A model generated the notes under the pieces. The model worked only from the letters and a program-made list of their open reading frames with translations, did no database searches and was not told where the DNA came from. Position numbers and translations under genes: made by a program. From Paenibacillus dendritiformis (GTDB lineage Bacteria; Bacillota; Bacilli; Paenibacillales; Paenibacillaceae), in contig NZ_AP025344.1 of assembly GCF_021654795.1 (NCBI RefSeq), positions 4,216,501 through 4,280,500 on the forward strand: a DNA stretch of 64,000 nt, in the 5' to 3' direction. Shown one piece after another: positions 1-7,489 of the stretch. Every line of letters starts with the position of its first letter. Within the stretch, counting starts at the first letter, position 1.

Positions 1-819
1 GCCGCCGAGAAAAATTGGGCGGAGCTGCTCGATCCGTTCTATCGGGATACCCATAGCACCGTATCCGCTCGCGTCATCTACTTCGATGGACCGATTGGCG
101 ACTTGATTCATTTCTCGGCCAAGGATAAGCCACGACTGCCCTTGTATTTGGCGAAGCTGGTCGATACGGGATTGCAACGGAACGAGGCCACGAAAACGAC
201 CATCCAGGAATTTCACCGGCATCTGTACGAGAAGGGGATGACACCCAGCATAACCGGTCTCCGCAAAGATAAAGGGTTGGCGCTGACCGGCACCGCGTTG
301 CTTGACAAATCGTCCAAATTCAAAATGATGGCCAATTCCGATGAAACCAAGCTTCTCTACATATTGCGAAAGAAGACGAGGGGAGAATTTCCTTTCACGC
401 TTCATCTTCCGCTGGCTCCGGGAAAAGGACCCGGCAACGTGGACATGAAGCAAACGAGCGTCAACCTTCAAGGAATTAAGACAAAGATCCGCGCTCGCTA
501 CACGCAGGGGCGGTTTGTGTTCGATGTGAATATCCGCTCGATCGCCTATGTCATGGAACGTCTCTTCCCCTATGATGTCATGCAGCCGTTCGAGGAGATG
601 GAGAAGAAAATCGCCGCTGTTCTGGAGCAGCGGTTCAACGACTTGATTCGCAAGCTGCAAAAGGCGCGCATCGATCCGGTTGGATTCGGCATATATGCAA
701 GAGCCCACGCGTATCCGCAATGGAAGAAAATCCAAGACCGTTGGGAGGATTATTTCGAAGAGGCCATTGTCAATGTGAAGGTGAAAGTGAAAATCGTCGG
801 TATGGGCGCCACAAAATAA
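1..819 (+). CDS. Ger(x)C family spore germination protein, C-terminal part
   Basis: The reading frame is open from base 1, so the gene starts left of the window and only its last 272 codons are here. The family is the lipoprotein C subunit of nutrient germinant receptors, anchored on the inner spore membrane with GerA/GerB-type partners. The visible part shows the family's C-terminal domain: the IIARAHAYPQW-like stretch near the end (IYARAHAYPQWKKIQDRW), a charged helix rich in Glu/Lys and the closing segment with alternating Val-Lys. A possible internal TTG at 103 is not a credible start because conserved-looking sequence continues upstream. The partner receptor genes would be expected to the left. 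Assignment rests on C-terminal resemblance only. Confidence 0.85.
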   Translation, partial: AAEKNWAELLDPFYRDTHSTVSARVIYFDGPIGDLIHFSAKDKPRLPLYLAKLVDTGLQRNEATKTTIQEFHRHLYEKGMTPSITGLRKDKGLALTGTALLDKSSKFKMMANSDETKLLYILRKKTRGEFPFTLHLPLAPGKGPGNVDMKQTSVNLQGIKTKIRARYTQGRFVFDVNIRSIAYVMERLFPYDVMQPFEEMEKKIAAVLEQRFNDLIRKLQKARIDPVGFGIYARAHAYPQWKKIQDRWEDYFEEAIVNVKVKVKIVGMGATK

Positions 820-834
820 GCGGCGCCTTAATGA

Positions 835-881
835 GGCCGGGCCGATTCGCCGCAAGAGTACAGCAGTGAATCGGCCCGGCC
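835..881. terminator. Bidirectional terminator-like inverted repeat
   Basis: GGCCGGGCCGATTC at 835-848 pairs perfectly with GAATCGGCCCGGCC at 868-881, a 14-bp stem with a 19-base loop. It lies between the convergent ends of the germination gene and the antiporter. There is no good T tract right after the stem, so termination strength is uncertain. Confidence 0.6.
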
Positions 882-889
882 CTGGAAGG

Positions 890-2065
890 CTACATGTTTA
901 CACTATTTTTTTGCTCCGCCGGAAGCGTGTCGGCGTTCTTGAACATTATCTTCAGCATAGGCGGCGTGACCAGCGTCGTAATAATGACCATGATAATGAT
1001 CGACGTAAAATATTCCGGCTGCAGCAGCCCGGACTGCAAGCCTGTGGCCGCAATAATGAGGGCGACCTCTCCCCGGGAGATCATTCCTGAGCCAATGGCC
1101 AGCGAGGAGCGGTTGTCGAAGCCGGTTGCGCGGGCGCCCAGCCAGCCCCCGGCCAATTTCGTCACGATGGCGATGATCGTAATCACGGCAAGCAGCCCCA
1201 ATTGGCTGCCGATGCCGGCGAATGACACGTTCAGCCCGATGCTGACGAAGAACACCGGAACGAAGATCGAATAAGCGATCGGCTCGACCTTATGCTCGAC
1301 ATCATGCTTGTATGGGGTCAGCGACACCGCGATGCCGGCGGCGAAGGCGCCGATAATGCCGGCCATCTGCATCCATTCGGCAAAATAAGAGAAAGCAAAG
1401 CAAATAATCAAGGCCGCGCTAATGACCGCTTCGGTTACCTTGAGCGGAGCGAGCCATTTCATGACGCGCGGCACAACCAGCCAGCCGGCCACGAAGGTAA
1501 TGGCGAAGAACAGAAGCTTCTTGCCGACGAGCAGTCCGAGGGAGACGTCCCCCCCTTGGCCGACGATGCTCATAATGAAGGCCAGCAGGATGACGACGAG
1601 CACATCGTCGACGACGGCGGCGCCAAGTATCGTCGTCCCTTCTCTCGAATTGAGCTTGTTCATTTCTTTAAGCACCTGGACAGAGATGCTGACGGAAGTC
1701 GCGCAAAAGATAACGCCGAAAAATAGCGCATAATGCGATGAAAAACCGAACGCGATCGCTGCCCCGTAGCCGCCAATGAATGGCAGAATGATGCCGCCAA
1801 CGGCAACCGCGAACGCCGATTTCCAGTTTTTGCGCAGCTGATCGACATCGGTCTCCAACCCGGCAATGAACATCAGCAGCAAGACGCCGATTTCAGAGAC
1901 CTGGGTGATGAAGCTGTCCTTCTCAATCCAGCCCAGCACAGCCGGGCCAAGCAGGATGCCCACGATCAGCTTCCCTAAGACGGCGGGCTGCCCCAGACGG
2001 ACCGAAATGTCTCCCGCCACCTTGGTGCACAGCAGAATCAAGGCAAGATACAGAATAAATTCCAT
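890..2065 (-). CDS. Cation:proton antiporter, CPA2 family (NapA/GerN-like)
   Basis: A 391-residue integral membrane protein that exchanges Na+ or K+ for protons at the cytoplasmic membrane. About 12 hydrophobic segments cover the whole length. The family's ion-binding pair is visible as VVDDVLVV (Asp153-Asp154), preceded by the CATSVSIS stretch at 121-128, as in NapA/GerN-type exchangers. There is no C-terminal TrkA-N domain, which separates it from KefB/KefC. The start ATG at 2065 follows GTGGGGG and begins MEFILY; a frame extension back to 2191 crosses a promoter and a terminator hairpin and is not coding. Homologous GerN acts in germination, and a germination gene lies convergent, but a germination role is only a possibility. 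Confidence 0.88.
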   Translation of the reverse strand: MEFILYLALILLCTKVAGDISVRLGQPAVLGKLIVGILLGPAVLGWIEKDSFITQVSEIGVLLLMFIAGLETDVDQLRKNWKSAFAVAVGGIILPFIGGYGAAIAFGFSSHYALFFGVIFCATSVSISVQVLKEMNKLNSREGTTILGAAVVDDVLVVILLAFIMSIVGQGGDVSLGLLVGKKLLFFAITFVAGWLVVPRVMKWLAPLKVTEAVISAALIICFAFSYFAEWMQMAGIIGAFAAGIAVSLTPYKHDVEHKVEPIAYSIFVPVFFVSIGLNVSFAGIGSQLGLLAVITIIAIVTKLAGGWLGARATGFDNRSSLAIGSGMISRGEVALIIAATGLQSGLLQPEYFTSIIIMVIITTLVTPPMLKIMFKNADTLPAEQKNSVNM

Positions 2066-2102
2066 TGCGATTCCCCCACTCTTTACAAAATTTTCAATTC
2101 TA

Positions 2103-2141
2103 AAAAAAGACAAAGAGGAGCCCTGAATTGCCAGGCTCCTC
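2103..2141 (-). terminator. Attenuator-like terminator in the antiporter leader
   Basis: On the minus strand GAGGAGCC (2141-2134) pairs with GGCTCCTC (2122-2115) and is followed by TTTGTCTTTTTTT. It lies after the promoter at 2180-2208 and before the antiporter start at 2065, so it would stop transcripts before the gene unless read through. Confidence 0.6.
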
Positions 2142-2179
2142 CAAAATAAAACAAATATTTTTTTAGACGAATTACGTCT

Positions 2180-2208
2180 ATTATACTTCAACTTCTCGTA
2201 AGTTGCAA
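2180..2208 (-). promoter_or_regulatory. Sigma-A-type promoter of the antiporter
   Basis: Minus strand TTGCAA (2208-2203), 17 bases, TATAAT (2185-2180). The -10 is a perfect consensus and the spacing ideal. Confidence 0.65.
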
Positions 2209-2229
2209 ACCATTTTTCAGTAAGGATGC

Positions 2230-2267
2230 AAAAAGGCTATCCTTCGTCTGACGACGACAGGACAGCC
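2230..2267 (-). terminator. Intrinsic terminator downstream of hfq
   Basis: On the minus strand GGCTGTCCT (2267-2259) pairs with AGGATAGCC (2243-2235) with one mismatch, followed by five T residues. It ends the hfq transcript before the antiporter promoter. Confidence 0.65.
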
Positions 2268-2307
2268 CCCTAACGAAAACGGAAACACGGGTGAAAACGA
2301 AAACTTG

Positions 2308-2541
2308 CTACTTGAACAAGGAGAGGCGTTGGGACGGGATGATGGTTGAGACAGCCGATTTGTTGATAAGGCTGTACTTGGAATCGATTTTGAGCACAAT
2401 CGTGTATACATCGAATGACGTAATCGTGCCCTTCATCTGGATTCCATTTTTCGTAATGAGCGTGACGGGCACTTCCTGCTGGATCGCTTCCGTAAGAAAC
2501 TGCTCTTGCAAGCTTCGATCGTTCGATTTCTTCAAGTGCAA
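2308..2541 (-). CDS. hfq: RNA chaperone Hfq-like protein
   Basis: A 77-residue protein with the Hfq Sm fold: an N-terminal helix (SLQEQFLTEAIQQ), Sm1 motif with NGIQMKGTITSFDVYTIVL and Sm2 motif LINKSAVSTIIP. Hfq forms a hexamer that binds U-rich and A-rich RNA. Compared with the usual Bacillus form (NGFQLRG, FDNFTVLLE, LIYKHAIST) several residues are changed: the Phe in NGFQ is Ile and the Sm2 Tyr-Lys-His is Asn-Lys-Ser, which would alter the proximal RNA-binding rim. The start is TTG at 2541, preceded by GGAAGGGG at good spacing; an ATG at 2545 is in another frame. It is not next to miaA or mutL, so it may be an extra paralogue. Confidence 0.8.
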   Translation of the reverse strand: MHLKKSNDRSLQEQFLTEAIQQEVPVTLITKNGIQMKGTITSFDVYTIVLKIDSKYSLINKSAVSTIIPSQRLSLFK

Positions 2542-2786
2542 TCATCCCCTTCCTTTTAAAGTCAACCTACTGCTAAGTTTACCAGATTTCATTCGGATAA
2601 AAAAATAGTTCACAAGATGCCTTTCTCCCGGACGCCCGAACATGTATGTATCTTATATCGTCAAGATCAGTGAGAATCATTTGGCGGAAATCCATTTCAT
2701 TCTCCGGTTTACTGATTTCCCCATACATAATTCGCTTGTCCACTCCCATACTAATTGTGATCTGCTGCGCTGGGGGGTGAATTCAA

Positions 2787-2990
2787 GTGGAAACAAGAAG
2801 TCTGGGCGCGCACGAGACGCTGGAGCTGCATGAGCTTCTGACTTTTAAAAACGCATGCATGACCAAAACGGCAACGATGGTCAACCTGGTGTCCTGCCAA
2901 GAGCTGAAAGGCCTAATGCAGCAAGACATTCAACATTCGGCCCAAGCGATCAAGGACTATCAAGGCCTGTTGTCCAGAGCCCGCAGCTAA
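2787..2990 (+). CDS. Small CotF-like spore coat protein
   Basis: A 67-residue protein starting at GTG 2787 after GGGGGGTGA. The segment LGAHETLELHELLTFKNACMTKTATM resembles the N-terminal part of the CotF/YhcQ coat proteins (helical, ferritin-like fold), while the C-terminal helix is QQDIQHSAQAIKDYQGLL. It is shorter than the neighbouring CotF-like protein and probably forms a pair with it. The two genes are 19 bases apart and share a terminator, so they are likely one transcript expressed during sporulation. No sporulation promoter was identified with confidence. Confidence 0.7.
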   Translation: METRSLGAHETLELHELLTFKNACMTKTATMVNLVSCQELKGLMQQDIQHSAQAIKDYQGLLSRARS

Positions 2991-3009
2991 TAATAAAAGG
3001 AGGCCCACA

Positions 3010-3315
3010 ATGAATACGATTATGGAAAATCTGACCGGCATGGCCGGGATGACCGATCAGGCCGTTGCCACGGATATGCTGATCGCAGCCAAGTCCGGAA
3101 TTAAAGATCTGGCTACCGCCCTGACCGAAGCTGCGACGCCGGAGGTACGGACGGTCTTGCGCAATCACCTCGATACCGCCATTCAGGCCCATGAGCAATT
3201 AACCGCATACATGATGAAGAATGGCTATTACCACCCGTATAACCTGCAGGAACAGCTTCAGATCGACATGAACAATGCCAGCACGGCACTGAACATGGTC
3301 CAGCGGAACGGATAG
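3010..3315 (+). CDS. CotF-family spore coat protein
   Basis: A 101-residue helical protein of the CotF family. It shows the typical pattern of a helical bundle: TDQAVATDMLIAAKSGIKDL, then a helix ending LRNHLDTAIQAHEQLTAYM, then the conserved MKNGYYHPYN motif near residue 79 and a short last helix. The ATG follows a strong AAAAGGAGG ribosome binding site. The family is found in the spore coat or crust of Bacillus and Paenibacillus and has no known enzymatic activity. It is the second gene of the pair starting at 2787. Confidence 0.85.
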   Translation: MNTIMENLTGMAGMTDQAVATDMLIAAKSGIKDLATALTEAATPEVRTVLRNHLDTAIQAHEQLTAYMMKNGYYHPYNLQEQLQIDMNNASTALNMVQRNG

Positions 3316-3333
3316 CTGCCCGTGTTCAAGACT

Positions 3334-3374
3334 GGGGAACAGTTCGGCCGCATCGGATTCTGTTCCCCTATTTT
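3334..3374 (+). terminator. Intrinsic terminator of the coat-protein pair
   Basis: GGGGAACAG (3334-3342) pairs perfectly with CTGTTCCCC (3360-3368), followed by TATTTT. The interval from here to 3610 shows no gene; a CGGACAA/TTGTCCG inverted repeat near 3528-3560 is its only visible structure. Confidence 0.75.
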
Positions 3375-3610
3375 CCCCAAGCTCTCGCCAATTTCATTTC
3401 CCCCGTCTTCGCAAATCGGATTGTCTTTCGTAACAGAGTCGGCACCGGCTGCCATCCCGAATCCGGCTGTCTGATCCAATTATTATACGAAAAGGGAAAC
3501 ATCGTCAACCTCAACGCGATATTGGCACGGACAAAGCTTGCATATTCTCTGTCTTGTCCGCACTTGCTGGCACATAGAATAAGAAGAAGAGCTGCAAGCG
3601 AGGTGATGAT

Positions 3611-3775
3611 TTGCCCATGCTGTCTGTCACAAGAGGCTGTTTATTTTTTATTATCGGGGCCGTATGCATACTGATGCTGGCCATTCTGGCGGGAGGAGCT
3701 CTCTTCCTGTCCTTGTTCTTTGTGCTTCCCATTTTGTTCCTTGCCATCTGGAAAGCGTCGCGGGGCCGAAGATAG
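3611..3775 (+). CDS. Small hydrophobic membrane protein
   Basis: A 54-codon gene. TTG at 3611 is placed right behind AGGTGATGA (an ATG two codons later at 3617 is the alternative start). The product has a short polar start, then about 38 mostly hydrophobic residues (from LFFIIGAVCILMLAILAGG to FFVLPILFLAIW), enough for two membrane segments, and a basic tail KASRGRR. No family was recognised. The regular ribosome binding site and the positively charged C-terminus after the hydrophobic part argue for a real small protein, but expression is unproven. Confidence 0.45.
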   Translation: MPMLSVTRGCLFFIIGAVCILMLAILAGGALFLSLFFVLPILFLAIWKASRGRR

Positions 3776-4045
3776 CAAGAATCCTCAACTCCATCCATCC
3801 GTTTGCAGGATTCTGCCCAGGACGGTTATCCCCTTCCGCGGACAAGATTTTGAGGGGATTATACCTAGGCAAAGACAGGATTGCTATTGGATATGGCATT
3901 ATCGGGTTTTGTCGAGGCTCTGCTTGCCATTCAGAACGGGGGACTAGCTCAGCGGCGGATTCTCGGGGATGAAGGAGCGTTAACATAATGGAAGAGGAGC
4001 TGGTGTCTTGCCAACCCCTCTTAAGCAGGAATGATTCGATGTGGA

Positions 4046-4372
4046 TTATGCTTGTTGATATGCGCCTTTTACCGCTTTTACGTAGTAGACGGCATGCTCC
4101 GAATGAATGATATGTTCCGGCTTCGGCTTTCCCCGGCTCTGTCTATGCCCCTCCAGATGCACTTCGCTCGTCTCCCAATTTTTCCACGCTTCTTCCGATT
4201 CCCAGCGAATCATGACGACGACTTCCTCGTCGCCTCTTCTCGCTTTTTTGACGAGTACGCTCAAGTCGATAAATCCTTCAAATTTTTCGATCGCGCCTTC
4301 ACCCGAGAAACGCTGCACAACCAAGTCGGAAGTGCCTTCTTTGACCGTAATTGTTTTTGTTTCTATAAACAT
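4046..4372 (-). CDS. hmoA: Heme-degrading monooxygenase, HmoA/IsdG-like
   Basis: A 108-residue ABM-fold (antibiotic biosynthesis monooxygenase) protein. It has the family start MFIETKTITVKEGT, the central SVLVKKARRGDEEVVVMIRWESEEAWKNWETSEVHLEGHR and a C-terminal beta strand (EHAVYYVKAVK). The segment from W.SEEAW.NW..S..H places it with HmoA/HmoB-type heme oxygenases, which cleave cytoplasmic heme to release iron. The ATG at 4372 follows a GGAGAGG ribosome binding site. A near-consensus Fur box sits in its promoter, supporting an iron-starvation role. The gene stands alone; downstream on the same strand is only the small membrane protein region on the opposite strand. Confidence 0.8.
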   Translation of the reverse strand: MFIETKTITVKEGTSDLVVQRFSGEGAIEKFEGFIDLSVLVKKARRGDEEVVVMIRWESEEAWKNWETSEVHLEGHRQSRGKPKPEHIIHSEHAVYYVKAVKGAYQQA

Positions 4373-4415
4373 TTATTTTCCTCTCCTTCAAAATTCATCA
4401 TATCACGCTCCTTCC

Positions 4416-4445
4416 ATTATAATTGATGATGATTATTATTTTCAA
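4416..4445 (-). promoter_or_regulatory. Fur-controlled promoter of the HmoA-like gene
   Basis: Minus strand TTGAAA (4445-4440), 18 bases, TATAAT (4421-4416). The spacer contains TGATGATGATTATTA (4424-4438 on the plus strand), which matches the Bacillus 7-1-7 Fur box TGATAATNATTATCA at 12 of the 14 defined positions. Binding there would block the promoter when iron is plentiful. Confidence 0.65.
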
Positions 4446-4633
4446 TTATCCACCCGTTTTCGATCTGCCGCTGGACCGGTTGTCTTTTCTGCCCCGGCTC
4501 GATTCGTTCCTGCTCTTGTATGTCAAGGATGGCGAGGATCAGAGCGGGATTCGGCAAGTCGGAAGATATGACGAGGTGACGGAGGAGGCCATTCCGGCCA
4601 AGGCCAGAGCCAAATTGGGAGCGGAATAAGCAG

Positions 4634-4832
4634 AACCAAGGGGGACCAAAAGTAGTATTTCACTACAGTGAGACGGCCCCCCTGATTCTCAAAGCTCGCT
4701 CGCCGAAAACTGCAATAATACACTTTTCCTTTATGACGTGTACCAGTCTACAGGGAATCCTGCAAAACGGCATCAATTTCTGCCTATCCAATCGAAAAAA
4801 GAAAAAAATCGATGAACATCATGTACTTTCTC
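4634..4832. repeat. Left flank of repeat copy A (interrupted by the IS3 element)
   Basis: Non-coding DNA similar, in the same orientation, to 27580-27825: a G-rich/C-rich hairpin (AGGGGG...CCCCCT), then an AAGCTCG.....GCCGAAA stretch and a GGGAATCCTGCAAAAC motif. The similarity resumes right of the IS at 6230-6286. No gene is visible here; an open frame at 4423-4629 just left of it has no recognisable product. Confidence 0.55.
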
Positions 4833-4903
4833 CTAGGCCCCCTAATTAAACTGGAGCTTCCGGCTCCAATATTATAAGCTGTTATCAGAGGGGGACAACT
4901 AGT

Positions 4904-5224
4904 ATGGGAAAGCACTTTAGCAAGGAAAAACGCCTGCAAATCGTAAAGGAAGCAATGGCCGGCATTAAGGTGGGAACACTTGCCCGAATGTACGGTGTCC
5001 ATCCGGAGACGGTACGTGTTTGGGTTAGAGACCACCGTGACGAAATTAGCCAAGAGGAGATACCTGCAGCAGACGAGCATCTGCAAGAACTCCGTCGACT
5101 TCAAGAGGTAGAGGCAAAGTTCGAGCAGGCAAAAAAGCTCCTGGGTGAAAAAGAGCTTGAGATCGAGATCCTGCGAGAAGTCGTAAAAAAGAAGAACCCC
5201 GCTTATCTGAAAGACTTGAAATAG
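4904..5224 (+). CDS. IS3-family transposase OrfA
   Basis: A 106-residue DNA-binding subunit. The N-terminal helix-turn-helix is clear (FSKEKRLQIVKEAMAG, then TLARMYGVHPETVRVWVRDH), followed by a leucine-rich coiled coil (LQELRRLQEVEAKFEQAKKL, EKELEIEILREVV) used for multimerisation. The gene runs past the slippery heptamer at 5185 and ends at 5224, giving OrfA alone when no frameshift occurs. OrfA usually moderates transposition, while the OrfAB fusion is the active transposase. No inactivating change was seen. Confidence 0.9.
   Translation: MGKHFSKEKRLQIVKEAMAGIKVGTLARMYGVHPETVRVWVRDHRDEISQEEIPAADEHLQELRRLQEVEAKFEQAKKLLGEKELEIEILREVVKKKNPAYLKDLK
5185..5191 (+). other. Programmed -1 frameshift heptamer A AAA AAG
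   Basis: In the orfA frame the codons read GTA AAA AAG AAG. Slipping back one base continues, without a stop, through GAA GAA CCC CGC TTA into the orfB frame. A_AAA_AAG is the classic IS3-family slippery sequence, so the transposase is probably made as an OrfAB fusion. Confidence 0.75.
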
Positions 5225-6156
5225 CAGAACCGTTTATTAAGCGGGGGCATGCAGCAGCTAAAGTTCTGCGTATCCTGAAAGTTCGCGAATCGACGTACTA
5301 TGGCCGGAAGAAACGAGAGGCATCCAGTACCGAAGAACAGGCTTCATGCGCTCTAAAAGGGCGTCCTGTGCCTGGATTTTCCTCTACGAACACGGGCCGG
5401 AAAGTTTCAGATGAACAGATTAAAGAATGGATGCTCGAACTCCTGGAAGGAGAAGAGCACATTTATGGGTATAAGAATTTGGCGCTGTGCCTCCGCAGAC
5501 AACGTGGATTGATTCTAAACAAGAAAAAGGCGTACCGCATTTGCAAAGAGTTAGGAATTCTTCAGAAACAACGGAAGAAAACAAGCAAACATCCTCGCAG
5601 AGTACCGAGAAACCGGACGGTAACCGGGGTGAACCAGCTATGGCAAATTGATATTAAATATGGGTACGTGATTGGGCGCCAGCGTTTCTTTTTCGTGCTC
5701 AGTATCATCGATGTATTTGACCGCGTCGTCGTCGGACAATACCGGGGTTCCGTGTGTGAGGCCAAGCACGTCGTACAGACACTATGCCGGGCGCTACAAG
5801 AACGCCTGAATCCCGGCGATGAGTTGCCCACCGTCCGCACCGACAACGGGCCTCAGTTTGTCAGCAAGTTGTTTGGTGATACGTGCGAGAGTCTGGAGAT
5901 CGTCCATGAACGCATCCCGCCACGCAGTCCGAATATGAACGCCTACATTGAGTCATTTCATAGCTTACTCGAACGTGATCTGTTCAGCCTGACGGAATTT
6001 ATGACATTTGAAGAGGCCTATGAAGCACTTGATCGTTACATGGATTTCTACAACAACCGCAGAATGCATGGTAGCCTAAAGAGCATGTCACCATCGGAAT
6101 ACTCAAAGTGGGTCATGACGCTGGAGGACCGATCAAAATATCATCGGGCCGTGTAA
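5185..6156 (+). CDS. IS3-family transposase OrfB (DDE integrase domain)
   Basis: This frame is open from the slippery site to 6156 and encodes the catalytic half. HTH_21-like sequence (EEHIYGYKNLALCLRRQRG, LNKKKAYRICKELGI) precedes the rve integrase core. The DDE residues are visible as Asp in LWQIDIKYG, Asp in VRTDNGPQFV and Glu in NAYIESFHSLLERD, followed by YNNRRMHGSLKSMSPSEY, the usual C-terminal motif. An internal ATG at 5368 gives a shorter protein lacking the first part. Production through the -1 frameshift is inferred from the heptamer. All catalytic residues are present, so the element may be active. Confidence 0.88.
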   Translation, partial: KKEEPRLSERLEIAEPFIKRGHAAAKVLRILKVRESTYYGRKKREASSTEEQASCALKGRPVPGFSSTNTGRKVSDEQIKEWMLELLEGEEHIYGYKNLALCLRRQRGLILNKKKAYRICKELGILQKQRKKTSKHPRRVPRNRTVTGVNQLWQIDIKYGYVIGRQRFFFVLSIIDVFDRVVVGQYRGSVCEAKHVVQTLCRALQERLNPGDELPTVRTDNGPQFVSKLFGDTCESLEIVHERIPPRSPNMNAYIESFHSLLERDLFSLTEFMTFEEAYEALDRYMDFYNNRRMHGSLKSMSPSEYSKWVMTLEDRSKYHRAV

Positions 6157-6286
6157 CCACGCGAAATAGGAAGCAATTCTAAGAACGCATCTTTTTTGGT
6201 GGACATGACTCCAGATATAGGGGGCCTAGCCGCTTTTGCAGGAATTTCATCAAATAGCGGCTTATAGAGCAGAAATTGATGCATCC

Positions 6287-6899
6287 ATCAGGCTGTTGAG
6301 AAAGAAGTGTTGAGTAGGGAAATGGATATTTCCACCATTCTGAAAACTGCACCATTTCCCTGGACACGCCCATCCGGCAGTCGAAATCCGCAAAACTCCG
6401 CGATTTCTCCAGACGCTCCTATTCAGTAAGCGAAATCCTGCATAAATACAGCAATTCGATATGGACGGCTTTTCCAGAAAGGGAATCCTGCAAAATTACA
6501 GGAATTTTCCCCGTTTCGCTTCGGCTTGAAGCAAAAGGGCCTAAAATGATGCAGATTTGCAGCAATTCCTCGGGATGTGGACTCATTAAGCCGAAATTCC
6601 TGTAAAATAGCAGCAATTTCCTCCGCACGTCCAAGCCCCGGGAGGCAACGATGCTTCCAGCAGGCCGATAGTGCTTCCAGCAGGCCGGATAATGCGATGA
6701 TGCCCCCAGCATCCGACGCGGTCGCTTGGATCCCGTAAAATCAGGCCAATGAGTAGTCTATGGGGTTTTTTACTTGTGATTGATCTCTTCTCCCGGTAGA
6801 GAAAATCGATTTAAAACGCTCTAAGAGCCAAAGTTTGGATGAGGAAAATGGACCATCTCCACCCCTTCACAAAAAACAGGGGTTTTCCAACAGCCTGAT
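6287..6899 (-). repeat. MITE-like element, copy A (613 bp)
   Basis: Bounded by ATCAGGCTGTTG at 6287-6298 and its exact complement CAACAGCCTGAT at 6888-6899. The interior is non-coding and nearly identical to 27826-28426 in the opposite orientation. It contains several small hairpins of the type CCTGCAAAATTACAGG. Open frames inside it are shared between copies only because the DNA is shared. The region 6900-7032 beyond it shows no gene. Confidence 0.75.
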
Positions 6900-7032
6900 C
6901 CATGCAGCATTTCACTGCTTCATCCATCTTCCCCCGGTTTGCAAGCGCCGCTGTTTTTCCCGGATCCGCATTCTAATGTTAACTCGTTATCTCCATCACT
7001 TTCAGTGCCTGTGAGACATCCCCTTACGTTCG

Positions 7033-7261
7033 TCACTCTGCGTTCATCCATTCTCCGCACCGCTGCGCCAACCCTTCCCATTCATTCATAAAAACGCCAG
7101 CATGATATCCATCACAAACGGCATGATGCATCTGCAAGGAAACGGGCTGGGGTAATGTTGATGTTCGCCGACATACTGAAGGTGCATCTCGCTGCATGCA
7201 TGTAATGTGCAAAGTAGGGCTTTCTTCCCCAATTCTCCATGTCGATAGGATGAAAATTCAT
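7033..7261 (-). pseudogene. Chloramphenicol acetyltransferase remnant with internal deletion
   Basis: From ATG at 7261, behind an intact GGAGG, the frame reads like a type A CAT N-terminus (MNFHPIDMENWGRKPYFAHY, then a TFSMSANINIT-like strand). After about 37 codons it joins, in a different frame, the CAT C-terminus: PVSLQMHHAVCDGYHAGVFM, containing the catalytic His motif HHAVCDG, ending at the stop 7033-7035. Roughly 150 central codons are missing. So this is a deletion remnant of a formerly complete resistance gene; translation from the original start stops soon after the junction. It cannot make an active trimeric acetyltransferase. Confidence 0.8.
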
Positions 7262-7489
7262 TGTATATAACCTCCTAAATAGATCTCGCGTATTCTAGGA
7301 GGCGTAATCACGTGTTCTAACCATAACTCCTTTTCTCTTGCGCATATTCATTCTGCTCACCTCTCTGCTGGCATATCATACTGCCGCATCTCGGCTCTTC
7401 CGATCCGGCAAGTTCCGGGACTCGCCTGCCGGAGATGCCGTTCTCCGCTTCACGCTGGCGGGAATTTCCATCAATATGCGAAGCTATGC
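7262..7489. other. Region without a supported gene
   Basis: Holds the ribosome binding site of the cat remnant at its left edge and leads to the promoter of the Tet-like pump at its right. Open frames here have no recognisable product. Confidence 0.5.

Larger units (their letters stand above)
4833..6229 (+). mobile_element. IS3-family insertion sequence
   Basis: About 1.4 kb. The ends are inverted: CTAGGCCCCCTA at 4833 and its complement TAGGGGGCCTAG ending at 6229, with further partial matches inside. It holds orfA and orfB in the IS3 arrangement with a slippery heptamer between them. A clear target duplication was not found. It sits inside repeat DNA that flanks the MITE-like element at 6287. 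Confidence 0.85.

Noticed and set aside
2066..2191. N-terminal extension of the antiporter
   Set aside because: The extension would start in the -10 region and read through a terminator hairpin; the ATG at 2065 has its own ribosome binding site and a typical first membrane helix.
3520..3565. CGGACAA/TTGTCCG inverted repeat as an operator
   Set aside because: Seven-base arms and no gene with a matching promoter; not enough to assign a role.
4423..4629. 68-codon frame on the plus strand after the HmoA promoter
   Set aside because: It begins inside the Fur box, has no ribosome binding site and no recognisable product. It could at most be a leftover.
4833..6229. Target-site duplication of the IS3 element
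   Set aside because: Bases next to the inverted ends (CTC on the left, CCG on the right) do not match, so no duplication is claimed.
6419..6712. Open frame inside the MITE-like element, also seen at 28001-28294
   Set aside because: The frame is shared because the DNA is duplicated; composition with many hairpins and no start signal argue against coding.
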